NCBI GenBank assembly: GCA_030601485.1
Contig: JAUVTO010000013.1
Location: 1-20,650 of the forward strand
Length of the DNA stretch: 20,650 nucleotides
Direction: 5' to 3'
From: Desulfobacterales bacterium
GTDB lineage: Bacteria > Desulfobacterota > Desulfobacteria > Desulfobacterales > UBA11574
Positions within the stretch are counted from its first letter, which is position 1; every line of letters starts with the position of its first letter. Under the pieces are notes generated by a model, which saw nothing but the letters and a program-made list of their open reading frames with translations, was not told the DNA's origin and searched no databases. Of this stretch, positions 1 through 7,033 are shown in pieces. Position numbers and translations under genes: made by a program.

Positions 1-402
1 AATAAGAATGGTAGTATAAATTTACACACTTTTTTTCCTTCTTGGTATTCCTCTGTAGGGATTGCTCACTACCTTTCTTATTATAAAGTAAATGTTCTAA
101 AATATAATTTTAATGAGTTAGGAGATAATCATATTAAATTATATAATAAAGATACGACTATTTATCCGGATGGTAAATGCTGGAACTGGGATGATCATTT
201 ATGTTTAAAATCAGAAAAAATTTATAAGGGTGATTTGGTATTAGTATCTCCTGAAGGAATCCCTGGTAGTGAATTTTTATATAATGAATACAACAATAAA
301 TTAGATTATAAAAAATTGTTTGATAGTTTCAATGTGCTTCCTCCCCTGTTAAAATTTGATGATCCTCTATATAGAAATTACATTTTTGTTAAAATTCGCT
401 AA
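1..402 (+). CDS. 3' end of an unrecognised AT-rich gene, possibly the C-terminus of a membrane glycosyltransferase
   Basis: An open frame runs from the first base to a TAA at 400-402 and gives 133 residues without a start, so the 5' part lies outside the window. The translation is rich in Asn, Lys, Tyr and Asp and the DNA is visibly more AT-rich than every other gene here. The fragment is soluble in character, with no membrane span. Its order (a Tyr-Leu strand near residues 23-27, a Trp-Asn-Trp-Asp stretch around 63-66, then a GDLVLVSPEG strand near 79-88) loosely recalls the periplasmic end of GT39/ArnT-type polytopic sugar transferases, but no diagnostic motif is present and the match is weak. 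The composition suggests a horizontally acquired gene, such as one from a surface-polysaccharide island. Coding status is fairly certain from the stop-free frame; function is unknown. Confidence 0.6.
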   Translation, partial: NKNGSINLHTFFPSWYSSVGIAHYLSYYKVNVLKYNFNELGDNHIKLYNKDTTIYPDGKCWNWDDHLCLKSEKIYKGDLVLVSPEGIPGSEFLYNEYNNKLDYKKLFDSFNVLPPLLKFDDPLYRNYIFVKIR

Positions 403-470
403 TTGCTTTTGCCAATCAATTCAATTATTTCTCATGTGCGGTAAACTATTTTTGCCCTTGAACGTCTAAA

Positions 471-542
471 TATAATGATCGTTATGTTACGAACATAACA
501 GGGATTTTATTTGAGTCAGACATAAGCCGCCTGAAGGCGACT
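471..542 (+). promoter_or_regulatory. Possible promoter and operator region of the lipoprotein gene
   Basis: A perfect TATAAT hexamer lies at 471-476, but no good -35 box is seen 16-18 bases upstream (the nearest, TTGCCC at 452-457, leaves only 13). Five bases after the hexamer is a perfect 8-bp inverted repeat, GTTATGTT at 481-488 and AACATAAC at 492-499, spaced by three bases, where a repressor site or the base of the transcript would sit. A second small hairpin (525-542, CGCC/GGCG core with a TGAA loop) follows before a strong ribosome site, GGAGGG at 565-570. The rest of 403-574 shows nothing else. The regulatory role is inference from position. Confidence 0.35.
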
Positions 543-574
543 AAAAAAGATCGTGTGATTCTCCGGAGGGAAAA

Positions 575-1153
575 ATGAAAAAATATCATTTAGTTATATT
601 AATACTGACGTTATCTTTCTTGCTTGTTTCGTGCGCTCATTATCCTCCTGATCGATATAATACCCAGGTAGGGGCTTCAGTAGGCGGCGGTATGGGCGCT
701 CTTATTGGCCAGGCGATTGGAGGCAATACTGAGAGCACCCTGATCGGACTGGCTGCAGGAACCATTTTTGGGGCCTTGGTGGGCAATGCAGCAGATCAAG
801 AATATCAGGCAGCCAGAGATGCAGCCCTGTATGGCAAACCTGTGATCTATTATGATAAAAGCGGACATGCCGTTGAAGCCATTCCCGAGGGAACCAATGA
901 CCCCAATTGCCGGAAAGTGCGGAAACGGATTTGGGAGGATGGAAAGTTGGTAAAGGAAACTGTCGAAGAAATCTGTAGTTCTCCGAATCCGGTAGTCCGG
1001 TATTACCCCGCTCCACCCCCTCCTGCTTATTACTGCGGATGGTGGGGATGGCCTGTCGTGCCCCGCTTTTCCTTTTACTTTGGGCGGCCATACTACCATG
1101 GTCCTTACCGCCATGGTCCTTACGCCTATCACCGTGGTTGGCGTCACCGGTAA
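575..1153 (+). CDS. Glycine-zipper outer-membrane lipoprotein
   Basis: The 192-residue product starts with a lipoprotein signal peptide: Lys-Lys, a hydrophobic run at residues 5-18, and the lipobox LVSC with Cys20 as lipidation site. Residues 32-72 form a glycine zipper (repeated GxxxG spacing in two membrane-like halves separated by a short Asn-Thr-Glu turn), the pattern of the glycine-zipper 2TM and YMGG-like families found in SlyB-type and OmpA-linked lipoproteins. Residues 76-135 are charged and probably periplasmic. The tail from about residue 140 is packed with Pro, Tyr, Trp, Gly and His and includes a duplicated HGPY unit produced by a 15-bp tandem DNA repeat at 1097-1126. GGAGGG at 565-570 supports the ATG at 575. 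The gene stands alone. The His/Tyr-rich tail might bind metal or wall material, but that is speculation; the exact role is unknown. Confidence 0.8.
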   Translation: MKKYHLVILILTLSFLLVSCAHYPPDRYNTQVGASVGGGMGALIGQAIGGNTESTLIGLAAGTIFGALVGNAADQEYQAARDAALYGKPVIYYDKSGHAVEAIPEGTNDPNCRKVRKRIWEDGKLVKETVEEICSSPNPVVRYYPAPPPPAYYCGWWGWPVVPRFSFYFGRPYYHGPYRHGPYAYHRGWRHR

Positions 1154-1181
1154 AGAGAGAGTATTCAGAAAAGATATGTTT

Positions 1182-1314
1182 GACGGTCTCGTAAAAAGTC
1201 AAAAAACATCATTTTTTGTCATTCCGGCGAAAGCCGGAATCTAGTAATTTCAATAAGTTCTGGATGCCGGATCAAGTCCGGCATGACGGTGTTGGGACTT
1301 TTTACGAAGCCGTC
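1182..1314. repeat. 133-bp palindromic repeat with GACGG...TAAAAAGTC ends, MITE-like
   Basis: The outer 19 bases are inverted repeats: GACGGTCTCGTAAAAAGTC at 1182-1200 and GACTTTTTACGAAGCCGTC at 1296-1314, differing at two positions. Inside are two further perfect stems: ATTCCGGC/GCCGGAAT (1221-1228 with 1233-1240, loop GAAA) and ATGCCGGA/TCCGGCAT (1264-1271 with 1277-1284). The two inner stems are also mutually inverted (GTCATTCCGG against CCGGCATGAC), so the whole unit can fold as one long structure. It has no coding capacity. The ends match the element at 12023-12148, although the interior does not. It lies between the lipoprotein stop and the convergent PP-loop gene, where its RNA could also end transcription from both sides. 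I infer a non-autonomous mobile or REP-type repeat. Confidence 0.8.
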
Positions 1315-1354
1315 TTCTTTAATTATCTGATATTTTCAAAAACCGGATCAGGTG

Positions 1355-2350
1355 TTATAATAAAAAATGCCTGATATCGGCCGGCGGGATGCCGATGACC
1401 TTGAATATCTCATTTCCTTTAGGGGTTACTGCTTGAACTTGGACAGGTGTGCCATCCGGCGCCTTACTATAGCCTGCACATATTGAGGCTGACAGAATCA
1501 TAATTTCTTTGCCACCGCCATGCGGCATAAGAACGGTGGGGCCTGGAAAATCTTTTACTTTAATTATGGTATCCACAGACGGGTTATAATGTTTTTTTAT
1601 CTTTTCATTATCCTTCTGGGTTCGCCCAACGATTATTTTAGTGTTTTTGTTCAGGCGAAGATGTCGCCCATGCTTTAGAAGATGAAGTTCTTCTTCTGTA
1701 TAGGAATCCTGGTGATCAAAAAGGTCTTTTAGCCGGGACGAATAGCTTTTGTCTGTTAGCAGGCAGCCGCCCGCAGGAGAAGGATAGCTCGTAATTCCGA
1801 ATTCTTGGGCAAGTTTTATCTGGAATTTTCGAGATCTCCCCGAAATGTCCAACAAAAGGTCCCTATTTACCAGTCCCTTTTTTTCAGGCATGGTTATGGG
1901 CAGCCTTTTTGCACTTAAAGGGCGCAGTATGTAGCCATCAAACCCGGACCTTTTTTCCACATAACGAAGAGACTGCTTATTTTGGGACATGGGGCGCTGG
2001 CCGAGAACTTCGCCGCTGAAAAGAAAGTCGAATCCATTTTCATTCATTATTTCACCGGCCAGTCTGAACATTAAAGCATGACAATCCATGCAAGGGTTCA
2101 TGTACTTTCCATAACCGCAGTTGGGATTTTTTAGCATCTTTAGATAAACCGGGGTTATATTCCTGACCCATAACCGTATTCCGGTTAGGCTCGATGCCTG
2201 CCGAGCCTTTTCAGATGAAAAAAACGGTGTTTCAAAAGTAACCCATTCAACGGCTATCCCCTGTTTTCGTAAAACCAGCGCTGACAGCATACTGTCGAGA
2301 CCGCCCGAACAAAGGCCCAAAGCGCGCACTTTATTTATAGATAAATTCAT
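1355..2350 (-). CDS. PP-loop tRNA-thiolation-type protein with a C-terminal NFACT-R-like (DUF814) domain
   Basis: The 331-residue protein carries the adenylating pyrophosphate-loop motif SGGLDS at residues 15-20, as in MnmA, ThiI and other enzymes that activate tRNA uridines or other carbonyls with ATP for sulfur insertion. Cys78, the CMDC pair (Cys87, Cys90) and Cys196 in AGGCLLTD could bind a metal or Fe-S cluster or relay sulfur, as in TtcA/TtuA-like enzymes. The C-terminal third (about 265-318: a PGPTVLMP strand, then YSKAPDG and a V-Q-V strand) looks like the DUF814/NFACT-R fold known from RNA-linked proteins, so this is a two-domain RNA-modification candidate. Proteins of this architecture are often labelled thiouridylase or ThiI homologues without proof. 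The ATG at 2348-2350 has no clear ribosome site. It diverges from nth across 86 bp. The exact substrate is not determined. Confidence 0.7.
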   Translation of the reverse strand: MNLSINKVRALGLCSGGLDSMLSALVLRKQGIAVEWVTFETPFFSSEKARQASSLTGIRLWVRNITPVYLKMLKNPNCGYGKYMNPCMDCHALMFRLAGEIMNENGFDFLFSGEVLGQRPMSQNKQSLRYVEKRSGFDGYILRPLSAKRLPITMPEKKGLVNRDLLLDISGRSRKFQIKLAQEFGITSYPSPAGGCLLTDKSYSSRLKDLFDHQDSYTEEELHLLKHGRHLRLNKNTKIIVGRTQKDNEKIKKHYNPSVDTIIKVKDFPGPTVLMPHGGGKEIMILSASICAGYSKAPDGTPVQVQAVTPKGNEIFKVIGIPPADIRHFLL

Positions 2351-2387
2351 GATAAACGAAAATTCAAAAATAAATACAAAATACTTT

Positions 2388-2397
2388 TAACCGGTTA
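2388..2397. promoter_or_regulatory. Palindrome TAACCGGTTA between divergent genes
   Basis: A perfect 10-bp palindrome lies near the middle of the 86-bp AT-rich spacer that separates the divergent PP-loop and nth start codons. No convincing -35/-10 pair was found on either strand. It may be a shared operator or simply chance. Confidence 0.2.
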
Positions 2398-2436
2398 CAA
2401 ACATTTTAAACGTCATTATTCTCCAAAGAATCGATA

Positions 2437-3093
2437 ATGTCAAAAAAAACCATACCCAAAAAAAATAAAGCCCGGATTGCCATAATCCGTAAAATATTAA
2501 CAACCACATTTCCGAATGTCAAAACCCGGCTGCGTTACAGGAACCCTTTTGAACTGCTTGTGGCAACCATGCTGTCCGCTCAGTGTACGGACAAACAGGT
2601 CAACAGCGTAACAAAAGATTTATTCAACACACTGAAAACCCCCGACGCTTTTGCCCATGCATCCAGTGAGACCATTGAAAAACTTATTCGACCGACAGGT
2701 TTTTTTCGCAACAAAACAAAGAATATCAGAAAATGTTCTGCACGCCTCATGGAAAATTACAAAGGTGAAGTGCCGCAAACATTGGATGAGCTGATAAAAC
2801 TGCCCGGGGTAGGCCGCAAAACCGCCAATGTGGTCCTTGGCGCTGCGTTTGGTATTCCGGGAATTGTTGTGGATACCCATGTGGCAAGGATTTCGAGAAG
2901 ACTCGGGCTCACAGAAAACCATGATCCGGTAAAAATTGAGTTTGATCTGATGAAAATCATTCCCAAAAATGAGTGGAATGACTTTTGTTTACAACTTATT
3001 TACTTTGGAAGATCTGTTTGCAAGGCAAGAAAGCCCGGTTGCCCCACCTGCCCCCTTTATGACTTGTGTGATTCTGCTGATAAAATTTCATAA
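2437..3093 (+). CDS. nth: Endonuclease III, DNA glycosylase/AP lyase
   Basis: Base-excision repair enzyme that removes oxidised pyrimidines and nicks the abasic site. The 218-residue length is normal. The helix-hairpin-helix is LPGVGRKTANVV, with the catalytic lysine at Lys128, followed by VDTHV carrying the catalytic Asp146. The four cysteines of the [4Fe-4S] cluster have the classical C-x6-C-x2-C-x5-C spacing (Cys195, Cys202, Cys205, Cys211). The first dozen residues are a lysine-rich extension. The start ATG has only a weak AAAG before it. It ends 36 bp before the convergent HD-GYP gene; a feeble AT-rich stem at 3112-3133 may serve both as terminator. All key residues are intact, so an active enzyme is expected. 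Confidence 0.96.
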   Translation: MSKKTIPKKNKARIAIIRKILTTTFPNVKTRLRYRNPFELLVATMLSAQCTDKQVNSVTKDLFNTLKTPDAFAHASSETIEKLIRPTGFFRNKTKNIRKCSARLMENYKGEVPQTLDELIKLPGVGRKTANVVLGAAFGIPGIVVDTHVARISRRLGLTENHDPVKIEFDLMKIIPKNEWNDFCLQLIYFGRSVCKARKPGCPTCPLYDLCDSADKIS

Positions 3094-3129
3094 CCCGCTT
3101 AAAATTCCCAAGTAAAATATATCTTCTAT

Positions 3130-4158
3130 TTACTCAAATTTCACTTTGCCTTTGGAAGCAAGATCCAAACAAGCGTCCACCACCACGGGATCAAATAAGG
3201 TCCCCCGATTATTGCGGATTTCTTCCAAAGCCTCATCTAAACCGAGTGCCGCTCGGTAAGGTCGATGAGAGGACATGGCCTCAATCACATCTGCCACCGC
3301 CAGGATTCTTGCTTCCAAAAGAATTTCCTCCCCTTGAATTCCCAGAGGGTATCCGGATCCATCCATCCTTTCATGATGCTGCAAAACGACTTTGGCAACA
3401 GGCCATTGAAATTCTATGCCCTTTAAAATGTCATACCCCACCCGACAATGATTTTTAATAATATTTCTTTCGTCTTTTGTTATCTTTCCGGGTTTGCTGA
3501 GAATCTCTGCCGGCACGGATATTTTGCCGATATCATGAAGCAGGCCTGCAATACGGAGCCCTTTAATCAGATCTGCAGAAAGGCCCATGTGTTCTGCTAT
3601 GGAACAGGCTATTTTGGTAACATTCTTTTGGTGACCGGAAGTGTAAGGGTCCCTGATTTCGGCCGTGGATGCCAATGCGGCAACGGTTTGTTCTTGAGCA
3701 TTTTGTAATTTTTCGATGTTTTTTTTAAGTTCGTTATTCGCCCGGTTTCTCTCGGCAAGAAGGATGCGCTCTTTGAGAACCCGCTTTAGTCTTAGCAGTA
3801 ACTCCTTGGGATTAATAGGCTTTTGAAAAAAGTCACTGGCACCGCATTCTATTACTTTTTCATAATCAAAATCGTCCGCAAATCCGGTCATAACGATAAC
3901 ATCAGAATCATAATTTTCTTTGACTTTCTTGGTTAATTCAATTCCGTTTAGACCCGGCATTCTGATGTCTGTTATGATTATATCCACTTTATTGCTGTCG
4001 CCGTCCAGAATTTCTAAGGCTTCTATTCCGCTTTCGGCAATTGTACATTCATAGCCGGCCCATTCGATATTCTGCTGAATCATATCCCTGATGAGTTCCT
4101 CGTCTTCTACAACCATAATATGAAAGTGCTCAGGGCTTTTTTCGTTGATCGGGTTCAT
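3130..4158 (-). CDS. Response regulator with HD-GYP cyclic-di-GMP phosphodiesterase output
   Basis: The 342-residue protein has a receiver domain at about residues 12-130 and an HD-GYP domain at about 155-340 (RpfG-like layout), joined by a coiled-coil-like helix at 130-160. Receiver residues are complete: acidic pair Glu18/Asp19, phosphoacceptor Asp64 in TDIRMPG, Thr91 and Lys113. HD-GYP residues are also complete: His176, the HD pair His208/Asp209 in LLHDIGK, and HHERMDGSGYP at 261-271 followed by Asp290. The family hydrolyses c-di-GMP to pGpG or GMP when activated by phosphorylation. A good ribosome site (AGGAG, complement of 4165-4169) precedes the ATG. The partner kinase may be the hybrid kinase upstream, but 255 bp of repeat-bearing DNA separate them and that kinase has a decayed ATPase domain, so the phosphodonor is uncertain. 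Confidence 0.93.
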   Translation of the reverse strand: MNPINEKSPEHFHIMVVEDEELIRDMIQQNIEWAGYECTIAESGIEALEILDGDSNKVDIIITDIRMPGLNGIELTKKVKENYDSDVIVMTGFADDFDYEKVIECGASDFFQKPINPKELLLRLKRVLKERILLAERNRANNELKKNIEKLQNAQEQTVAALASTAEIRDPYTSGHQKNVTKIACSIAEHMGLSADLIKGLRIAGLLHDIGKISVPAEILSKPGKITKDERNIIKNHCRVGYDILKGIEFQWPVAKVVLQHHERMDGSGYPLGIQGEEILLEARILAVADVIEAMSSHRPYRAALGLDEALEEIRNNRGTLFDPVVVDACLDLASKGKVKFE

Positions 4159-4175
4159 ATTTTTCTCCTAACACC

Positions 4176-4338
4176 TAACCCGGACAAGCCGGAACAAAAA
4201 GGGATTGAATATTGACAATTGACTATTTTCCGTCTTTGGCTTGAAACTCGAAACTTGAAACTCGGAAAGGCATTCTGCCATTTTAAAATGACCTAATCCT
4301 TATCCCCCCAGTTTCAAATTTCCAGTTTCTTTTCGTTT
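4176..4338. repeat. Composite intergenic repeat: 7-bp unit arrays in inverted arms
   Basis: This stretch opens with TAACCCGGACAAGCCGGAA (4176-4194), close to sequence that heads the repeats at 11965 and 20380. Then come two runs of degenerate heptamers: ATTGAAT, ATTGACA, ATTGACT (4204-4224) and TTGAAAC, TCGAAAC, TTGAAAC, TCGGAAA (4241-4268). After about 42 bases the second run returns inverted as GTTTCAA, ATTTCCA, GTTTCTT (4311-4331), so the array can fold back on itself. No gene is visible. It lies between the hybrid kinase and the HD-GYP regulator and may affect their co-expression. The units were read by eye. Confidence 0.65.
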
Positions 4339-4356
4339 GTAAAATCAAAATGTTAT

Positions 4357-4384
4357 CAACATCGACAACATTTTGTCGATGTTG
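4357..4384 (-). terminator. Perfect 12-bp hairpin downstream of the hybrid kinase
   Basis: CAACATCGACAA (4357-4368) and TTGTCGATGTTG (4373-4384) are exact reverse complements around a four-base loop. The stem begins 29 bases after the reverse-strand stop of the hybrid kinase. On that strand it is followed by an AT-rich stretch with short T runs (ATTTTGATTTT) but no continuous U tract, so it is only a possible weak terminator. It could also be an mRNA-stabilising stem or protein-binding palindrome ahead of the HD-GYP gene. Confidence 0.45.
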
Positions 4385-4413
4385 AGCCGTTAAGCGCCTA
4401 AACACTGTAGTTA

Positions 4414-5967
4414 CTAATTTTGATCCAACAATTTCCGGATTTTTACCGAAATTTCTCCCACACGGACAGGTTTCATGACATACGCTCCGATACCCAAAGG
4501 TCCGGCATTATCTTCCGCGATCATCTCCGTGTATCCGGTACAAAGAATAACCGGAATATCCGGACGAATCCGTATTAGCTGCTCGACCAGTTCCAGCCCC
4601 GTCATTTCTGGCATGGTTTGGTCGGTAATAACCAGATCAAACTGTTGGGGTTGCTTACGAAAAGTATCCAGGGCTTCAATGCTGCTGTTCCTTGAAATAA
4701 CTTGATAGCCGAGTTTTTCAATCATCGAATGCATCATTTCCAACACATCTTCTTCATCATCGATCAGCAAGACAGATTCATGGCCCATGGGAAAGTGTTG
4801 CTCCGTAGATGTCGCCGGAGTCTCGTCTAACCTGGTATCGGTAAGAGGCAGATAGACTCTAACCGTTGTTCCCTTATCCGGATTACTGTCAACGCTGATA
4901 TTCCCCTGAAAGATTTGAAGAATTTCATCTGTCCCGGATAGTCCTGTCTCGGTTCCTTTACCCTGGGCATGGATTGGAGCACGAGAATCTAAAATATGTT
5001 CCATGTCTTTATGTTCGATGCTGTGGCCTGTATGGTTCACGGTCAGTTGCAAATACCCCCCTTTTTTCAGATCAGTTTTTGGAGATAACTCATGGGAATC
5101 AATATCCACTTCTGACAGCGTTACTTCCAGTACACCGCCTTTCTCTTTCATGGCATGATGTGCATGGGTGCAAAGATCCATTATTAACTGTTGTATCTCG
5201 GAGGGGCTGGATATAACAGGGCCGCAGGCATTATCTATGTTTTGACGAATCTCAATGGTTGCCGGGAACCATGCCCTCGCCAGTTTAAGGGCTTCTTTTA
5301 TAATGTATTGAATTTTCAGAGGCTTCTTCTCCCGATCGTCCTGCCGACTGTAGTCGAGAATCTGTTGAGCAAGGTCTTTAGCACGATTGGCCGCTTTGAT
5401 GATTTTTTTAAGGTTGCTCTTGACCCTGTTATGTTCAGGTACGTCATACATACTCATCTCGGCGTACCCGATTATCGGGAAAAGCATGTTGTTAAACTCG
5501 TGTGCAATACCACTGGCCATAGTTCCCATTGCTTCCATCTTGCGTGCCTGTTGAAGCTTATCTTTAAGTTTGGCCTTTTCTTTTTCTGCGTCATCGATTC
5601 GTAAGGCCATATTGATCTGAGCCGTGAACTCAACTTCGTCGAAGGGTTTTTTCAGGAAAGTATCAACTCCGGCCTCTAATCCTTTAACACGACTTATAGA
5701 ATCCGATTTGACTTCCGTGATCATAATGGTTGGAATATGTTTGGTCTTTTCGTCAGATTTCAGTCTAATACAGACCTCATATCCGTCCATTCCCGAAATT
5801 TCAATACCTAATAGAATCACACCGGGTGACTCATTCTTTGCTTTTTCTATTCCTTGGAGCCCGGATTGGGCCGTGATCACCAGGCAGTCAGAAACGATCT
5901 TGTTCAATAAGGTGGAAATAGGAATTAGATCGTCCTCTTTATTGCTAATTAACAGTATCTTAGTCAT
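4414..5967 (-). CDS. Hybrid histidine kinase (REC-HisKA-HATPase-REC) with degenerate first receiver and ATPase
   Basis: 517 residues in four parts. Receiver 1 (about 3-122) keeps Lys107 but has Gly54 (ILLGIEISGMDG) where the phosphoacceptor Asp belongs. A linker helix (125-143) leads to HisKA (about 143-208) with His156 in GIAHEFNN. The HATPase region (about 215-375) can be aligned to its family, but its ATP motifs are changed: the N box reads DLCTHAHHAM instead of NLCTNAxxAM, G1 reads NHTGHSI instead of SDTGHGI, the usual FxPFFTTK is DSRAPIHA, and the last glycine box is GTETGLSG. The C-terminal receiver (about 398-515) is intact, with Asp403/Asp404, Asp449, Thr477 and Lys499. The frame is uninterrupted, so it is not an obvious pseudogene. 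Autophosphorylation looks unlikely; it may act as a scaffold, a phosphatase or a receiver for another kinase. There is no membrane span. The DUF3108 gene ends 29 bp upstream, so they are probably co-transcribed. Confidence 0.88.
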   Translation of the reverse strand: MTKILLISNKEDDLIPISTLLNKIVSDCLVITAQSGLQGIEKAKNESPGVILLGIEISGMDGYEVCIRLKSDEKTKHIPTIMITEVKSDSISRVKGLEAGVDTFLKKPFDEVEFTAQINMALRIDDAEKEKAKLKDKLQQARKMEAMGTMASGIAHEFNNMLFPIIGYAEMSMYDVPEHNRVKSNLKKIIKAANRAKDLAQQILDYSRQDDREKKPLKIQYIIKEALKLARAWFPATIEIRQNIDNACGPVISSPSEIQQLIMDLCTHAHHAMKEKGGVLEVTLSEVDIDSHELSPKTDLKKGGYLQLTVNHTGHSIEHKDMEHILDSRAPIHAQGKGTETGLSGTDEILQIFQGNISVDSNPDKGTTVRVYLPLTDTRLDETPATSTEQHFPMGHESVLLIDDEEDVLEMMHSMIEKLGYQVISRNSSIEALDTFRKQPQQFDLVITDQTMPEMTGLELVEQLIRIRPDIPVILCTGYTEMIAEDNAGPLGIGAYVMKPVRVGEISVKIRKLLDQN

Positions 5968-5996
5968 AATTTTATATTTCGACCTTTCTACAATGT

Positions 5997-7010
5997 TTAA
6001 AAAACGCTCTTGTCTGAAAACGCTTTAATCTGGTTTTCTGTATAGCCGAGTCCCTGCATGATGGATTTCGTGCTTTCTCCGAAGCCGACCGGTTTCATCC
6101 GAACAGTGCCTGGGGTGCAGAAAAACATTTCCCTGCCTTCTGCGGTCTTCAAATTTAAAGACATATGTTCTTTGTTTCCATTGACCGTGGTACTCCTTTT
6201 TTCGAGACCTGTGGCCGAAACAAGTTCTCCCACAAAGCTCCCAACCACGACCTTACTTTTTATTTTAACGGGCATTCGACGTTTATCTGCGGTAACCCAT
6301 ACTTGAATTTTAGCATTTTTGCTTTTCTCAAATACACCCCCCACATGTTTTATCTCAGGTTCTATTAAATATGTATCATATGTACCGCTTGCCAATTTAA
6401 GTGTTTCTCTTTTTATAACAAATGCTTTGCCGATGATACATTTTTTCCCATCCGTTACCGGGCGTTCGATGATTAATTTTTCTTTGAGATCAAAAAGACG
6501 GATGTAATAAAAAGCAGATAACGGATCGAAAGATCCCTTTAATACGTCAATCGGTTCTCTGACATTTTTCTGAGTGGAATATTGAGCTTTGCTATTATCC
6601 CAATCGAAATCTACAACCACATCTCTCTTGGTTTTCCCTTCGCGCTGTTTTTTTTTATACAAGATTGTGTGAGTCATTTCAATGTCTGTATAGGCATCTA
6701 TTCGATCCCGAACTTTATAAAAAAAATCGATAAATGAATTAGATTTGACCGTCAACACAAAGTGGTATGCTTTAACACCATTTATGGTTTCTATAGGGAG
6801 AATCTCCAAAATGCCTTCCCCGGCCGGCACAACCGTCCATTTAAGCTCAAAGGTCAGTTTTTCACCCGGATAAAAAGGAAAATCTTTTTCAACCGCTTCG
6901 ATGTTTTCGTTTAGAATGAAAATCGTTAAAATTGCCGTAATAATGAATGTGATGCGCAACAAAACTTTTGTGTTTGAGTTATAGCTATATGGAAATACTG
7001 TTTTCATCAC
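5997..7010 (-). CDS. DUF3108-family envelope protein
   Basis: 337 residues with a long N-terminal signal region: hydrophobic residues 17-34, possible cleavage after IEA near 39. The mature part opens with PGEKLTFELKWTVVPAGEG (about 48-66) and continues with YHFVLTVKSNSFIDFFYKVRDRID, the hallmark start of DUF3108, a beta-rich periplasmic or outer-membrane-associated family of unknown molecular role. A tail of about 60 residues beyond the domain ends in a short helix-like segment. Two starts are possible: GTG at 7008-7010 or the adjacent ATG at 7005-7007, both served by AAGG (complement of 7016-7019); spacing suits either. It lies 23 bp after the HD gene and 29 bp before the hybrid kinase on the same strand, suggesting one transcript. 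Confidence 0.8.
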   Translation of the reverse strand: MMKTVFPYSYNSNTKVLLRITFIITAILTIFILNENIEAVEKDFPFYPGEKLTFELKWTVVPAGEGILEILPIETINGVKAYHFVLTVKSNSFIDFFYKVRDRIDAYTDIEMTHTILYKKKQREGKTKRDVVVDFDWDNSKAQYSTQKNVREPIDVLKGSFDPLSAFYYIRLFDLKEKLIIERPVTDGKKCIIGKAFVIKRETLKLASGTYDTYLIEPEIKHVGGVFEKSKNAKIQVWVTADKRRMPVKIKSKVVVGSFVGELVSATGLEKRSTTVNGNKEHMSLNLKTAEGREMFFCTPGTVRMKPVGFGESTKSIMQGLGYTENQIKAFSDKSVF

Positions 7011-7033
7011 ACGAACCTTAAAGGACGAAGGGC

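Noticed and set aside
677..1202. Reverse-strand open frames opposite the lipoprotein gene
   Set aside because: Both are shadows of a gene with a clear lipobox, glycine zipper and ribosome site.
3094..3129. Strong intrinsic terminator between nth and the HD-GYP gene
   Set aside because: Only a bulged, AT-only stem (3112-3133) is seen, with no GC-rich stem and no T run.
5191..5604. 137-codon forward frame opposite the hybrid kinase
   Set aside because: It is antisense to the HisKA and ATPase region, with no motif or ribosome site of its own.
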